Positions 9,503 through 17,993 of a stretch of 64,000 bases of DNA are shown in pieces. Made by a program: the position numbers and the translations under genes. The notes under the pieces are model-generated. The model was given only the letters and a program-made list of their open reading frames with translations, did no database searches and was not told the origin of the DNA. The stretch covers positions 53,447-117,446 of the forward strand of contig JABHQR010000020.1 in NCBI GenBank assembly GCA_018696395.1. Reading direction: 5' to 3'. Origin of the DNA: an archaeon. Lineage in GTDB: Archaea; Nanobdellota; Nanobdellia; Woesearchaeales; GW2011-AR9. How positions within the stretch are numbered: position 1 is the first letter of the stretch; each line of letters starts with the position of its first letter.

Positions 9503-9646
9503 ATGCAAGAATTTACAATTACAAAAAAAATAAGTAAACAAGGAAAAAATAGTATTATTGTTGTTCCAAAAATTTTACATGATCATTTGCAACCAAATGA
9601 TTTGGTAGAAATTAATATTAAAATTCTAAAGCGAGGTAATGAATAA
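9503..9646 (+). CDS. Small AbrB/SpoVT-like DNA-binding protein
   Basis: 47 residues, preceded by GGAG at 9491-9494. The sequence (FTITKKISKQGKNS then IIVVPKILHD and LVEINIKILK) follows the swapped-hairpin AbrB pattern: a basic TK.S.KG-like strand, a VVP turn, a short helix and an acidic strand. Such proteins are dimeric transcription factors or antitoxins. The stop lies 1 nt before the ATG of the AAA+ ATPase, which implies co-expression and perhaps regulation of that gene. A TATA-like box at 9401-9410 would give a leader of roughly 70 nt. Confidence 0.6.
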   Translation: MQEFTITKKISKQGKNSIIVVPKILHDHLQPNDLVEINIKILKRGNE

Positions 9647-9647
9647 A

Positions 9648-10805
9648 ATGAGTAAAGATGAGAATATAATTTATAAAAAGAAAGATCATCAAAAATTTAC
9701 AATTAAAAAAAATGAGTGTTTAGAAAATCTTATCAGAGACAAGTACGGTACTCAAAATCTACTTAATTTTCCAATAACAGATAGTGATTTAAAAAAAGCA
9801 CTCGATGATTTGTATAGAGATCCAGAAAGCTGGAAGAAACCGTCTAATCCAGTAACACCACCTGCAGAACCACAAAAAGTGCTAACTAACTTAGAAGAAA
9901 TTTTAACACCATTAGATGCAGTAATTTTAGACCCACAACTTAAAGATGATATTATTGAAAGATGTTCAGTACCAGAATTATTAATGGGTGAAAAACCACA
10001 ATATGCTGGCGTAATCTTGTATGGTCCACCAGGTACGGGTAAAACTGTAACTTTATCTGCCATTGCAGAAGTATATTCAAATACAGGATCATTTTCACAT
10101 GAAGTTTCTTTTGCTAATGTTAACTCCAAATGGTTAGGAGAGTTTGCTAAGAATATGCAAAAGTTGTTAGACAATGCCATTTCTGAGGCTGATAGAAGAG
10201 GTAAACCATCATTCTTATATTTTGATGAAGGTTCAGTATTAACTAAGAAACCAGTGGAAGGGTCAACTACTGCCAATGCATATCAAGAAGCATTAGATGT
10301 GTTAAAAAGAGTTATTGGTAACGATAATCGTGTTGTAGTAGCAATCAGTACTAACATTTTACCTGACAGTTTTGAAGCAGCTTTAGTACGTGATGGTCGT
10401 TTGACTTCATACTTTGTAGGACATCCTGGTCCTGAAGAAAAAAGACAATTATGGCAACTTTTTGCTAACAAATATGTTGGGATGGAACTTAATTATGAAC
10501 AAGCAAGTGAATTAGCAGAATATATCCCTAACGAACAAGGTGCTTTTATTGAACAATTTTGTAGAACTTACAAAGCTACAGTAAAGCGTAGTATCACTGC
10601 TTCAAAAGGACATGATTCTTTGTTTGATGCTCTTAAACAAGGAGATTTTATCCGAGAAGAAGAAGTTCAATCTACCCTTACTTATGACAGATTAAAAGAT
10701 GATGTACAATATGCAGTTGAACGTAAGCAAGAACGTGATTATGCAATGTTGCAAGAAAGATTAGCACAAGAACCTGAAAAGAAAGGAGTTGGATTTTGTA
10801 AGTAG
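9648..10805 (+). CDS. Single-domain AAA+ ATPase
   Basis: 385 residues from ATG 9648; GAGGT at 9634-9638 fits this ATG and is too close to the in-frame ATG at 9639. The AAA module has Walker A GPPGTGKT, Walker B FLYFDEGS, a sensor-1 region (VVVAISTN) and a probable arginine finger near LVRDGRLTS. A ~110-residue polar N-terminal region may bind a partner. C-terminal helices are charged. It resembles classic AAA family members (spastin/proteasome-activator type) rather than ClpX or MoxR. With the AbrB-like gene it forms a two-gene unit; substrate unknown. Confidence 0.75.
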   Translation: MSKDENIIYKKKDHQKFTIKKNECLENLIRDKYGTQNLLNFPITDSDLKKALDDLYRDPESWKKPSNPVTPPAEPQKVLTNLEEILTPLDAVILDPQLKDDIIERCSVPELLMGEKPQYAGVILYGPPGTGKTVTLSAIAEVYSNTGSFSHEVSFANVNSKWLGEFAKNMQKLLDNAISEADRRGKPSFLYFDEGSVLTKKPVEGSTTANAYQEALDVLKRVIGNDNRVVVAISTNILPDSFEAALVRDGRLTSYFVGHPGPEEKRQLWQLFANKYVGMELNYEQASELAEYIPNEQGAFIEQFCRTYKATVKRSITASKGHDSLFDALKQGDFIREEEVQSTLTYDRLKDDVQYAVERKQERDYAMLQERLAQEPEKKGVGFCK

Positions 10806-10847
10806 ATTGTAATCTAATTATAATCTTATAATTCTTTATTTTATCTT

Positions 10848-11609
10848 TTAACTTGTTTTATTCAAATTAGTTTTATGATCTCCTAAGATTAATTCATCAT
10901 GCAATTTATTCATTGCTTCTTTTAATTGCCCAACATTTGAATATTTAGTTCTAAGGAATGGATATATCTTATATGCTGCCTGCATAACTCTATCTTTATC
11001 ATTTGGAGGATGAGATATAAGATTTCTAAGTTTTACATCTAACTTAATATCATCATTAAAATGGCAAGATAATTGCATCAAAAGTCTGGTTGTTTCATAC
11101 GCAGTTGTATAATCATTAGATTTTAAACTTTCACACAGAATTTTATCTGCTTCAGGTCTAAACAATTCATACCACTCAACTTGTTTAATAGCAAACTGTT
11201 TTAAATCTCCAAAACCTAAAATAACATCCCTATCATATAATTCAGGAGAAGTGATGATACCATCAAAAATATTTGAATCTGAAAGAGATTCCAACTTGTC
11301 TTGTAAACTTTTTTTCATATAAAACCCTTCTGCCCCAGGAAATAAAGAATTTGTATCCTTAGCCCAAAACCATTGAGAAGGATTACGAGAAATGACCTCA
11401 TTAAGATCAGCACCTGCTTGAATTTCAGAATTACGACCAGTAAGATAAAACTTCCTTTCAATCAAGTAAGTATCCTCAGATTCTTTCCAATCAATAGAAT
11501 GATATCCTTTATCTCCTTTTTCTTGGTCCCAACAAAGAACTGGCCGATAGTATACTGGAATATCATCATAAGAAGAATTTTGAACTGCAAGTATTAATGT
11601 ATCTGCCAT
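10848..11609 (-). CDS. Hypothetical protein
   Basis: 253 residues, soluble, no signal peptide or membrane segment. The N-terminal half has several Trp and aromatic residues (PVLCWDQEKG, SQWFWAKD); the C-terminal half is helical (about residues 130-245), possibly a HEAT-like helical repeat. No catalytic motif stood out and I do not recognise the family. It is convergent with the AAA+ gene and divergent from a membrane protein gene. Confidence 0.5.
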   Translation of the reverse strand: MADTLILAVQNSSYDDIPVYYRPVLCWDQEKGDKGYHSIDWKESEDTYLIERKFYLTGRNSEIQAGADLNEVISRNPSQWFWAKDTNSLFPGAEGFYMKKSLQDKLESLSDSNIFDGIITSPELYDRDVILGFGDLKQFAIKQVEWYELFRPEADKILCESLKSNDYTTAYETTRLLMQLSCHFNDDIKLDVKLRNLISHPPNDKDRVMQAAYKIYPFLRTKYSNVGQLKEAMNKLHDELILGDHKTNLNKTS

Positions 11610-11799
11610 TTTAAATTATTAACAAACACCACTTAGAACCACAATATATCATTATATTAACTAATTTAAATACTTTTCTAATAATTATTTTGAAAATTCT
11701 ATTTTAAGAATAAAAAGGCATAACTTTTTTAAATACGAACTTAAGACAACACATTAGAACAACTTTAGAGTGAGAACTCAAAGGATGGTGAAATAAAAT

Positions 11800-12507
11800 A
11801 TGTTTAGTTTGTTTAATACCCCAACATGGTTTAATGGCATTGATTTGATCTTTGCTCTGGTTACATTAGTTATATCTTTATTCATTGCTAGGTATAGCTG
11901 GAAAGTTTACAGATTAACTAGTGAAAATAAATTTAAATATTTCTCAATTGCGTTTGGATTAGTTATTTTAGCATTATGTTTTAAACTTGTAACTTATGGC
12001 ATATTATACTTTAATCCAGTAAGGGAAATTGTTGATGTAACATTACAACCAATTACTCAAGGAGAAAACAGCATTAGGGATTTATTTTATCGAGCAGGAT
12101 ATTTTTTACAAATGCTTAGTACATTAGGCGCTTGGTTATTGATATTTTTCGTATCACAAAAGTCTCGTGCTAGATTAAACAAGTTTTATGAAGTATCACA
12201 AATATTGTTATTCATATATTTAGTTGTATTAATTTCAATTGTAGGTAATTTCAAATATTTTGTATTTTACTTAACTAGCTTAGTGTTATTATCATTAATA
12301 GTTTTGAACTATTACAAAAATTATCTAAATAACAATCGTAACGAAAACTCATTGTTAGTTATGTGGGCATTCTTGCTTATCGCTATAGCACAAGTATTTT
12401 TCATATTTGTATTTTTATGGTCTTCATTTTACTTTTTAGGGGAGTTTTTAACACTGATTGGATTTTTGTTAATCTTTTATGTGTACAGAAAAATAATTAA
12501 AAAATAA
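11800..12507 (+). CDS. Polytopic membrane protein, unknown function
   Basis: 235 residues with about seven hydrophobic helices, beginning near LIFALVTLVISLFIARYSW and ending in LIGFLLIFYVYRKIIKK with a basic cytoplasmic tail. Proteins of this length and layout precede small winged-helix regulators in several DPANN genomes (recollection, unchecked). The winged-helix gene starts 26 nt downstream, so the two are probably one transcript. No transporter signature is visible. Confidence 0.6.
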   Translation: MFSLFNTPTWFNGIDLIFALVTLVISLFIARYSWKVYRLTSENKFKYFSIAFGLVILALCFKLVTYGILYFNPVREIVDVTLQPITQGENSIRDLFYRAGYFLQMLSTLGAWLLIFFVSQKSRARLNKFYEVSQILLFIYLVVLISIVGNFKYFVFYLTSLVLLSLIVLNYYKNYLNNNRNENSLLVMWAFLLIAIAQVFFIFVFLWSSFYFLGEFLTLIGFLLIFYVYRKIIKK

Positions 12508-12533
12508 GTTTAATAATAAATTAATTTTAAAAA

Positions 12534-12818
12534 ATGGCAACAAGAAGATCAAGATTGGAACTTGTATTTGACATATTAGTTTCTATTCAAAATAAAGGTG
12601 GAAAAATTAAACCGACACATTTAATGTACAAATCTAACTTATCTCATAAATTATTGAACGATTATCTTGAAGAGTTAATTGGAAAAGAAATGGTTCACAT
12701 TGAACAAATCCAAACCAAAAAAAGTATTTCTAAAATGGTTCACATTACTGAAAAAGGGTTAGGATTTTTGGAAGAGTTCAGAAGAATGCGTGAATTTACT
12801 GATGCATTTGGGTTATAA
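12534..12818 (+). CDS. Winged-helix transcription regulator (HTH_45-like)
   Basis: 94 residues. Helices near LELVFDILVSIQN and KIKPTHLMYKSNLS are followed by the recognition helix LLNDYLEELIGKEMV and a wing ending HITEKGLGFLEEFR. This is the pattern of the short archaeal winged-helix family with C-terminal dimerization helix. It probably represses or activates nearby genes, such as the membrane-protein gene directly upstream; target is inference. Confidence 0.75.
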   Translation: MATRRSRLELVFDILVSIQNKGGKIKPTHLMYKSNLSHKLLNDYLEELIGKEMVHIEQIQTKKSISKMVHITEKGLGFLEEFRRMREFTDAFGL

Positions 12819-12910
12819 AAAGTCAATTCTTAAAAAATAAATATTAAATTGAAAAGTGCTCTAAAAAGCAACAAAAAACTAGATAAAAAACGTGAAAGGG
12901 TGAAGTATAA

Positions 12911-13618
12911 ATGAAATTTTTAGTTGAAGCATACACAAAGTTGTGTGATTTAGAAAGGTTTAGAAAACAAAGAGATGGTTCTTGGAGAGGAATTTATGAT
13001 AATAAAGAGATATTAGAAACAGATGGTTTATTCAGACTTTTTCAAACTGAAAGGTTTATGAGAACTGGAAGAAAAGAGATGATTAATGGTTGGGAATATA
13101 CAGTTAATAATGGAAAACCAGGATATGATGAAATATTAAGTGTTGAACCAGTATCACATAGAACAATTAAACCAAAAATAATTATTCCAACCAAAGAAGA
13201 TTTAGAGGAAGTTATTAGAAGTGGTGATGATACTAAAAATAATTATTTAACTATTGATTTAGGTGGCAGATTCATCTTGAGGGACCCAGAAGAGGTTATC
13301 TTTGGAAACAAACCAAAACCAATTGCTGTATATCACCAATGTTTCTGTGCAGGCATGGGAGTTATTGGCATGACTTATGATTTTGATAATGGTAATGATA
13401 ATCAGGAATTTGATGAAGAAAAAGTAAGCCGGGAATTAATTGCAGATAAAGAATTAAACACTCAATTTTACAAAAGGATGTTGGCTGGTTGGTTAAGTCA
13501 TTTGAAAACAGGTAAATTGAAAGTTGCAGTAGGAGAATGTTTTCAGATAGGAACTGAAGAAAGTCAATTAGTTGATCAGATTTATCAAATTGTTGACAAT
13601 TTGCAAGATAGAACTTAA
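12911..13618 (+). CDS. Hypothetical protein
   Basis: 235 residues, soluble; preceded by GGGTGA close to the ATG, consistent with a ribosome site. It has a predicted alpha/beta make-up with YLTIDLGGRFILRDPEE, two Cys in YHQCFCAGMG and a helical end. I recognise no family. It lies between the winged-helix gene and RNase HII, all on the plus strand, but gaps of about 95 nt on each side suggest separate promoters. Confidence 0.5.
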   Translation: MKFLVEAYTKLCDLERFRKQRDGSWRGIYDNKEILETDGLFRLFQTERFMRTGRKEMINGWEYTVNNGKPGYDEILSVEPVSHRTIKPKIIIPTKEDLEEVIRSGDDTKNNYLTIDLGGRFILRDPEEVIFGNKPKPIAVYHQCFCAGMGVIGMTYDFDNGNDNQEFDEEKVSRELIADKELNTQFYKRMLAGWLSHLKTGKLKVAVGECFQIGTEESQLVDQIYQIVDNLQDRT

Positions 13619-13716
13619 TTGTGAGATATTAATTTAATCTCATAAACATGTTTAGCATCCTAAAAATCAGATGTTTTTAAAGATAGATTTTTATGATCCT
13701 TTAACTTTTCATAATC

Positions 13717-14382
13717 ATGTCAATCATATGCGGTGTAGATGAAGCAGGTAGGGGTTGTGTTATCGGCCCATTAGTAATGGTAGCTCTTTCTGTAAAAGAA
13801 GATAACTTAAAAAAATTAGAATGGATTGGGGTTAAAGATAGTAAACTTTTAAGTAAAGAAGCAAGAGAAGAATTGTTTGGAAGAATCAGAGAGATAGTAG
13901 AAGATTTTAGAGTAGAAGTTATTGAACCTGATGCAATTGATCATGCTCTTAATGATCCGAACTCTAATCTAAACTGGTTAGAAGCTGATACTTCTGCAAA
14001 AATGGTTTCTGAACTTAAACCAGATAAAATTATTGTAGATTGTCCAAGTACTAACATTGCTAATTTTAAAGCTTATTTTGAAAGTAGGTTAAGTGAAGGA
14101 GTAAGAAAAAATAGTAAAGTTATAATGGAACATAAAGCGGATATGAATTATATTGTTGTTGCCGCTGCTTCAGTTATTGCTAAAGTAATTCGTGATTGGC
14201 AACTTGAAAAGATCAAATTAGATATTAAGAAAGACTTTGGTTCAGGATACATGAGTGACCAAAAAACACAAAAATTCTTGAAAGAATATCATGATAAGTT
14301 CCCCGAGATATTTCGTAAAACATGGAAATCATTTCAGAGAGTAGAGGAAGAAAAAAAACAAAAAAGTTTATCTGATTATTGA
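13717..14382 (+). CDS. rnhB: Ribonuclease HII with C-terminal PIP-like box
   Basis: 221 residues. It hydrolyses RNA in RNA-DNA hybrids and single ribonucleotides in DNA. The signature GVDEAGRG gives catalytic Asp8 and Glu9; a further acidic residue is in IIVDCPS and another in MEHKAD. The conserved AAASVIAKVIRD helix and a GSGYMSD..TQKFL end are typical of the family. The last seven residues, QKSLSDY, fit the PCNA-interacting peptide pattern (Q, +3 Leu, +6 Tyr), as seen in archaeal RNase HII. Codons for this motif are 14359-14379. Confidence 0.95.
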   Translation: MSIICGVDEAGRGCVIGPLVMVALSVKEDNLKKLEWIGVKDSKLLSKEAREELFGRIREIVEDFRVEVIEPDAIDHALNDPNSNLNWLEADTSAKMVSELKPDKIIVDCPSTNIANFKAYFESRLSEGVRKNSKVIMEHKADMNYIVVAAASVIAKVIRDWQLEKIKLDIKKDFGSGYMSDQKTQKFLKEYHDKFPEIFRKTWKSFQRVEEEKKQKSLSDY

Positions 14383-14527
14383 AAATTATTAAACATAATG
14401 TTCTTTAAAATATTTGAATATAATAACATAAAATTAACTGAAATATATTCTTAAGATTTAGTTGTATAGAACAATATAGAAATCCTTAAAAAAGATTGTT
14501 TGACTTCGCATTTTTGGTGATCAATAA

Positions 14528-14809
14528 ATGAATAAGAAAGGTGTATTATGGCTTTACCTTATAGCGATAGTGTTAGGCATAGCAATAGTAATAATGATAT
14601 CTTCTAACTTGGCCCTAAGAGAATGTAACAATAATGGCGATTGTCCAGAAGACTCTTATTGTAGTAGCAATTATCAATGTGTTCAATACCCAGAACAAGT
14701 TGTAGTTAAACAAAATAATTTTTTACCAGCTGCAATAGTATTAGGTATTTCCATGATTGTAGCAGCATTTATCTTTAAAAAAGGAGAGTTTAGTTTTAAG
14801 AAAAAATAA
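14528..14809 (+). CDS. Small membrane protein with four-Cys extracytoplasmic loop
   Basis: 93 residues. Two transmembrane helices (about 6-26 and 66-84) flank a loop with the spacing CNNNGDCPEDSYCSSNYQC, which resembles a small disulfide-stabilised EGF/EB-type knot. The basic C-terminal tail (FKKGEFSFKKK) suggests a cytoplasmic end, so both termini are inside and the Cys loop outside. Function unknown; the loop could bind a partner or the cell envelope. Confidence 0.6.
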   Translation: MNKKGVLWLYLIAIVLGIAIVIMISSNLALRECNNNGDCPEDSYCSSNYQCVQYPEQVVVKQNNFLPAAIVLGISMIVAAFIFKKGEFSFKKK

Positions 14810-14946
14810 AAATTAATTTTAATTTTATTTAAATTATTTAATAGCCACATTAGAAAGATATATAAATGAAAGTGTAGTTTAGAATACTTACGAGGTTCTT
14901 AGATGTTTTTTCATAGTAGTATCTTTTAATGTGAGGACATAATTTA

Positions 14947-15438
14947 ATGAAACTAAATAGACTAGTTATTTTAGACGAATTAGTTAGTTATATACCTAAC
15001 AATAAATTTACATATCTCCTAATCAAACATAACTTTCCCGGTTTCAATGATAAAAAAAGAGATTTAGCATACGATGTTATTGATTCAAATCTTGAAGTTG
15101 ACGAAACTGTTATTGAGGATGATTATTTAATTCCATTTTTAGATTATTCTGGTAAAGAAATTCAACAAATTTGTAAAGATGTAATTCCTTCTGCGTTCAG
15201 TTCAAAATCATTTTCCAGATATTATATTAAAGTTAGAAGTGATGAAGATCCTGTATTGGTTGAACCCCAATTTCCAAGAACTCCAAGATTAACTATGCCA
15301 ATATTACCAATGGGATCAGTAGAATATGATGTAATTAATTTTTCTAAAATAAAAGATTTAAATTATGTTGCTTGGAAAGCAGTAGAAGCTTTGAAGTCAG
15401 AAAAAGAAGAATTAAAACATTTGTTTTATGCGGGTTAA
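14947..15438 (+). CDS. Hypothetical protein
   Basis: 163 residues, soluble, acidic, no recognised motif. A TATA-like AGATATATAAAT lies at about 14857-14868, 80 nt before the ATG. The middle contains a proline-rich run (VEPQFPRTPRLTMPILPMG). The stop overlaps the stop of the opposite-strand PIN-like gene by 4 nt. Confidence 0.5.
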   Translation: MKLNRLVILDELVSYIPNNKFTYLLIKHNFPGFNDKKRDLAYDVIDSNLEVDETVIEDDYLIPFLDYSGKEIQQICKDVIPSAFSSKSFSRYYIKVRSDEDPVLVEPQFPRTPRLTMPILPMGSVEYDVINFSKIKDLNYVAWKAVEALKSEKEELKHLFYAG

Positions 15439-16061
15439 TTCATACCTGGACCACAAGCTTCAATTCTATAACCCCACTTTTTAAATCCTTGAATTGTCCC
15501 ACTAATATGTCTATCATTTTGCATTACGAAAACATAACTATCTTTATTCTTTTGAAGTTGCATTGCTAAGCCAATAATACCTATATCAGTTGGTTCGATA
15601 TTATCACCATTTTGGCCACCTTCAATATCAAACTTTCTTTGTTTTCTACAATATTGACTACATGTTTGTCGTATTAATTCTTCAGTCTGGGGATGTACTT
15701 CTGGAACATCCATTATTGCTAATTTTAAAGTTTTAGTCAAGTAATTTCTTAATCTTTGAGTCATTAAAGTTGAAGTTTGAGCACCACCATTCTGACTAGA
15801 TTGATGAGTTATTTCATCTTGAACATCAGAAGTTATAATGTAACGCACTTCTTGACCTTCTTGAGTGTAAGATGTTTGTAAATTTCTAATATCTTGATCA
15901 CTCATTCTAGCTAAATAAGATGAATCTAGAATTACATAAACTTTTGGAAACCTGCTACTAGGTGCAACAGTTCTAACTAACTGTTCTAAACCTGGTTCTG
16001 GTCTTTGTTGAAAACCTTGTCCCTTAAGTTGATTCAATAATTGAGTTGATCTTCTCGCCAT
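15435..16061 (-). CDS. PIN-like domain protein
   Basis: 208 residues. A basic N-terminal extension is followed by VYVILDSSYLAR, with the first Asp of a PIN nuclease, SDVQDEITHQ with an acidic residue, then IEPTDIGIIGLAMQL and VMQNDRHI, giving the later acidic residues. Such proteins are Mg-dependent ribonucleases, often toxins or rRNA-processing enzymes. No antitoxin gene is adjacent, so a housekeeping RNA role is as likely. The tail-to-tail overlap with the 14947 gene is 4 nt. Confidence 0.65.
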   Translation of the reverse strand: MARRSTQLLNQLKGQGFQQRPEPGLEQLVRTVAPSSRFPKVYVILDSSYLARMSDQDIRNLQTSYTQEGQEVRYIITSDVQDEITHQSSQNGGAQTSTLMTQRLRNYLTKTLKLAIMDVPEVHPQTEELIRQTCSQYCRKQRKFDIEGGQNGDNIEPTDIGIIGLAMQLQKNKDSYVFVMQNDRHISGTIQGFKKWGYRIEACGPGMN

Positions 16062-16114
16062 ATAATGATTAGAAGATAAGGTTTTTTATAAACTTTTCGC
16101 AAAATAATTACTAA

Positions 16115-17398
16115 TTAGTAGTCAATTAGTTTAGTTTGGGTTTTTCTGGATTTTAGAAGTTGACTTTTAGTAAGAAGTAAGTTTAAATCAAACCCAAATT
16201 TATTCTTAACAATTTCTTTAGCATAATTGACCATTAGTTTTTCATCACTAAAACTTATTTCTCTGCTAGTTAAACTTTTTCTAGTAGCTTCCCTACACAC
16301 CCATACGCCTAAAGGAACATTATATTCAGGAGTTATAAACCTTAACACCAATGCTGAATTTTGTTTTTTGTTAAGTTTCATTTTTTCAAGTACAGGTAAT
16401 CTTGCAGCATAATATCCACCTGCACATTCTTCTGCGTAAGTTTTTCTTCCTTTGAAATTTTCATAATCAGTAGAGTACAGAAAACCATTCTTACTCCAAG
16501 GATTAACTTTCTTTTCTAAGTATGTTTCAAACAGTTCATAACTCCAAACGTCGGGGTAAAATAAAATAAGATAATAGTTACCCCAATCACCACCAAAATA
16601 AAGTTTATAATCTGAATCTGCTGGATATTGTTTAATTTCTTTAATCAAATCTTTACTGATAATGTCATCCACTGCAGTAATGCTCCACCTAGTAGGAACT
16701 AGTTTTCTATTTTTACCAATACCAAGGTTACCCACTGAAATAAGCTTGTTTAATGATGTTTCTTCAAATCCTTTTTGATACAAATTTAATATTGCTGGAG
16801 TTGCCTTCAAGTCTGTATCACTTACAACTCTTTCAACTTTTTGATCAACTTTAGTGTTAGAAGTTATTTTTGCACTTTTTACTTGACTTTGTGGCCCGAA
16901 AGGAATAATTTCTTTTTCTGGTTTGAATTGTAATTTAGGATTTTTTTCTAAATTAATTTCAAGTTCTGCAGATTTTTTTGCCATACCCACTTCTTGGCAT
17001 AAATCAATAAATTTTTGAGTTTTGTTGAACAAAGAAGATTTTTTAGTAAGAATATTGTTAGTATTGTCTATGTCTGAGAAATTATTTTTGGTAATTTGGT
17101 TATGTCTATTCATAACATTTTTCACATTCCAGTTAGTTCTAGAATTTACTAAACCATACCTTAAACTTGCTACTTGGCCAATTTTGAAACTTGCTTTACT
17201 CCACAATTTAGGTGAATCATAATATGAAGTATCACCAGAAAATTGTGGACTAAGAATACCAATGTTAATGTTGGGATAACCAACTCGGCCAATGAAAGGG
17301 GCGGGAGAACTTCCGAAAAAATCTTGTTTAAACTTTTTATTAGTTTGAATGTGCGGAATTTGTTCAATGTCCTTATATTTAACTCGCTGGATTTGCAT
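16115..17398 (-). CDS. nreA: NreA-type archaeal DNA repair protein
   Basis: 427 residues. The conserved N-terminal block SSPAPFIGRVGYPNINIG, followed by ILSPQF and a DSPKLW stretch, identifies the archaeal Nre family, which acts in DNA damage repair with PCNA. The N-terminal zinc finger of many NreA proteins is absent, so this may be the NreB-like short form. The C-terminus is QTKLIDY (codons 16118-16138), a PIP-like box matching the one on RNase HII. A zinc-ribbon ORF broken by a stop codon lies 26 nt upstream on the same strand. Confidence 0.88.
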   Translation of the reverse strand: MQIQRVKYKDIEQIPHIQTNKKFKQDFFGSSPAPFIGRVGYPNINIGILSPQFSGDTSYYDSPKLWSKASFKIGQVASLRYGLVNSRTNWNVKNVMNRHNQITKNNFSDIDNTNNILTKKSSLFNKTQKFIDLCQEVGMAKKSAELEINLEKNPKLQFKPEKEIIPFGPQSQVKSAKITSNTKVDQKVERVVSDTDLKATPAILNLYQKGFEETSLNKLISVGNLGIGKNRKLVPTRWSITAVDDIISKDLIKEIKQYPADSDYKLYFGGDWGNYYLILFYPDVWSYELFETYLEKKVNPWSKNGFLYSTDYENFKGRKTYAEECAGGYYAARLPVLEKMKLNKKQNSALVLRFITPEYNVPLGVWVCREATRKSLTSREISFSDEKLMVNYAKEIVKNKFGFDLNLLLTKSQLLKSRKTQTKLIDY

Positions 17399-17415
17399 TT
17401 TGGTATTGTTAAGTT
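17361..17415. repeat. nreA 5'-end segment, source of the degenerate copies at 19645 and 20179
   Basis: This stretch covers the first codons of nreA (QRVKYKDIE region, read on the minus strand) and its upstream bases. Bases 17361-17393 match 19645-19677 at 28 of 33; bases 17372-17394 match 20179-20201 at 22 of 23; TATTGTTAAGTT at 17404-17415 recurs at 20211-20222. The copies keep the same orientation. Confidence 0.8.
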
Positions 17416-17424
17416 GTAGGTTAA

Positions 17425-17586
17425 TTACCTAATCTCCTCTATCATTTCTAAAAATTTTTTATTATAATTCAATCTTGGAAATCTTACTTTTAAATTACAA
17501 TCGTTACATTGAATTATTTTCTCATCCTAATTTATTTTGTATTGAAACGATCCACTCCAACATATTGGACAGCTTAGTTTCACCAT
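17425..17586 (-). pseudogene. Small zinc-ribbon ORF interrupted by an in-frame TAG
   Basis: Reading from ATG 17586, the frame gives MVKLSCPICWSG..., meets TAG at 17527-17529, then continues in the same frame with DEKIIQCNDCNLKV to a TAA at 17425-17427. Both halves together make a 53-codon protein with CPIC and CNDC, a classic four-Cys zinc ribbon, which would be lost if TAG ends translation. The frame ends 26 nt before nreA on the same strand, suggesting an accessory gene. It is either a fresh pseudogene or a readthrough/recoded gene. Confidence 0.6.
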
Positions 17587-17623
17587 CCGAATTATTAAGA
17601 ATTAGCAAATATATAAACTATCT

Positions 17624-17983
17624 GTGAACTTGACCAGTGGGTATTTTTTGATTCTTGAACATATCTCTCCTAAGATCAAAAATTTAATAAATGATAAGGC
17701 CTCCTCATATTTTATGAGAAGAATTGTAGAATATCAAATACCTAAAGATCAATTTCTTAGTTTAGTTGAACATTTAAACGAAACTAATCAATATCAAACT
17801 CATTCATATGCAGGCATGGAACATAGTACTATTGATGATGGGAAATCAACAGATTTTGATCATTGCAAACATTTTTCTGTATTTAAAGAAATTGAAGAAG
17901 ATAAATTAATTGAATTAAGAGTGAAAAATTTTGATTTAGCAAAAACAATTGATTCATATTTTGTAAGTAAAGAATTAATTTAA
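17624..17983 (+). CDS. Hypothetical protein
   Basis: 119 residues from GTG 17624, the first start in frame. A TATA-like AAATATATAAAC at about 17608-17619 is too close for that start, so translation may begin further in. The protein is soluble and rich in His, Tyr and Lys, with a short DFDHCKHFSVF segment. No family recognised. Its first codons overlap a 15-nt repeat (17631-17645) also found at 20428. Confidence 0.45.
   Translation: MNLTSGYFLILEHISPKIKNLINDKASSYFMRRIVEYQIPKDQFLSLVEHLNETNQYQTHSYAGMEHSTIDDGKSTDFDHCKHFSVFKEIEEDKLIELRVKNFDLAKTIDSYFVSKELI
17631..17645. repeat. 15-nt direct repeat, copy 1 (TGACCAGTGGGTATT)
   Basis: Identical to 20428-20442 and in the same orientation. Each copy lies about 240-260 nt to the right of an nreA-5'-like segment (17372 and 20179), suggesting both belong to one duplicated, diverged block. 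Confidence 0.7.
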
Positions 17984-17993
17984 AAAATAGATT

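Noticed and set aside
12200..12500. Possible tRNA or small RNA within A/T-rich spacers around 9.3-9.5, 11.6-11.8 and 14.4 kb
   Set aside because: No cloverleaf or conserved box pairs could be drawn; only TATA-like elements were seen.
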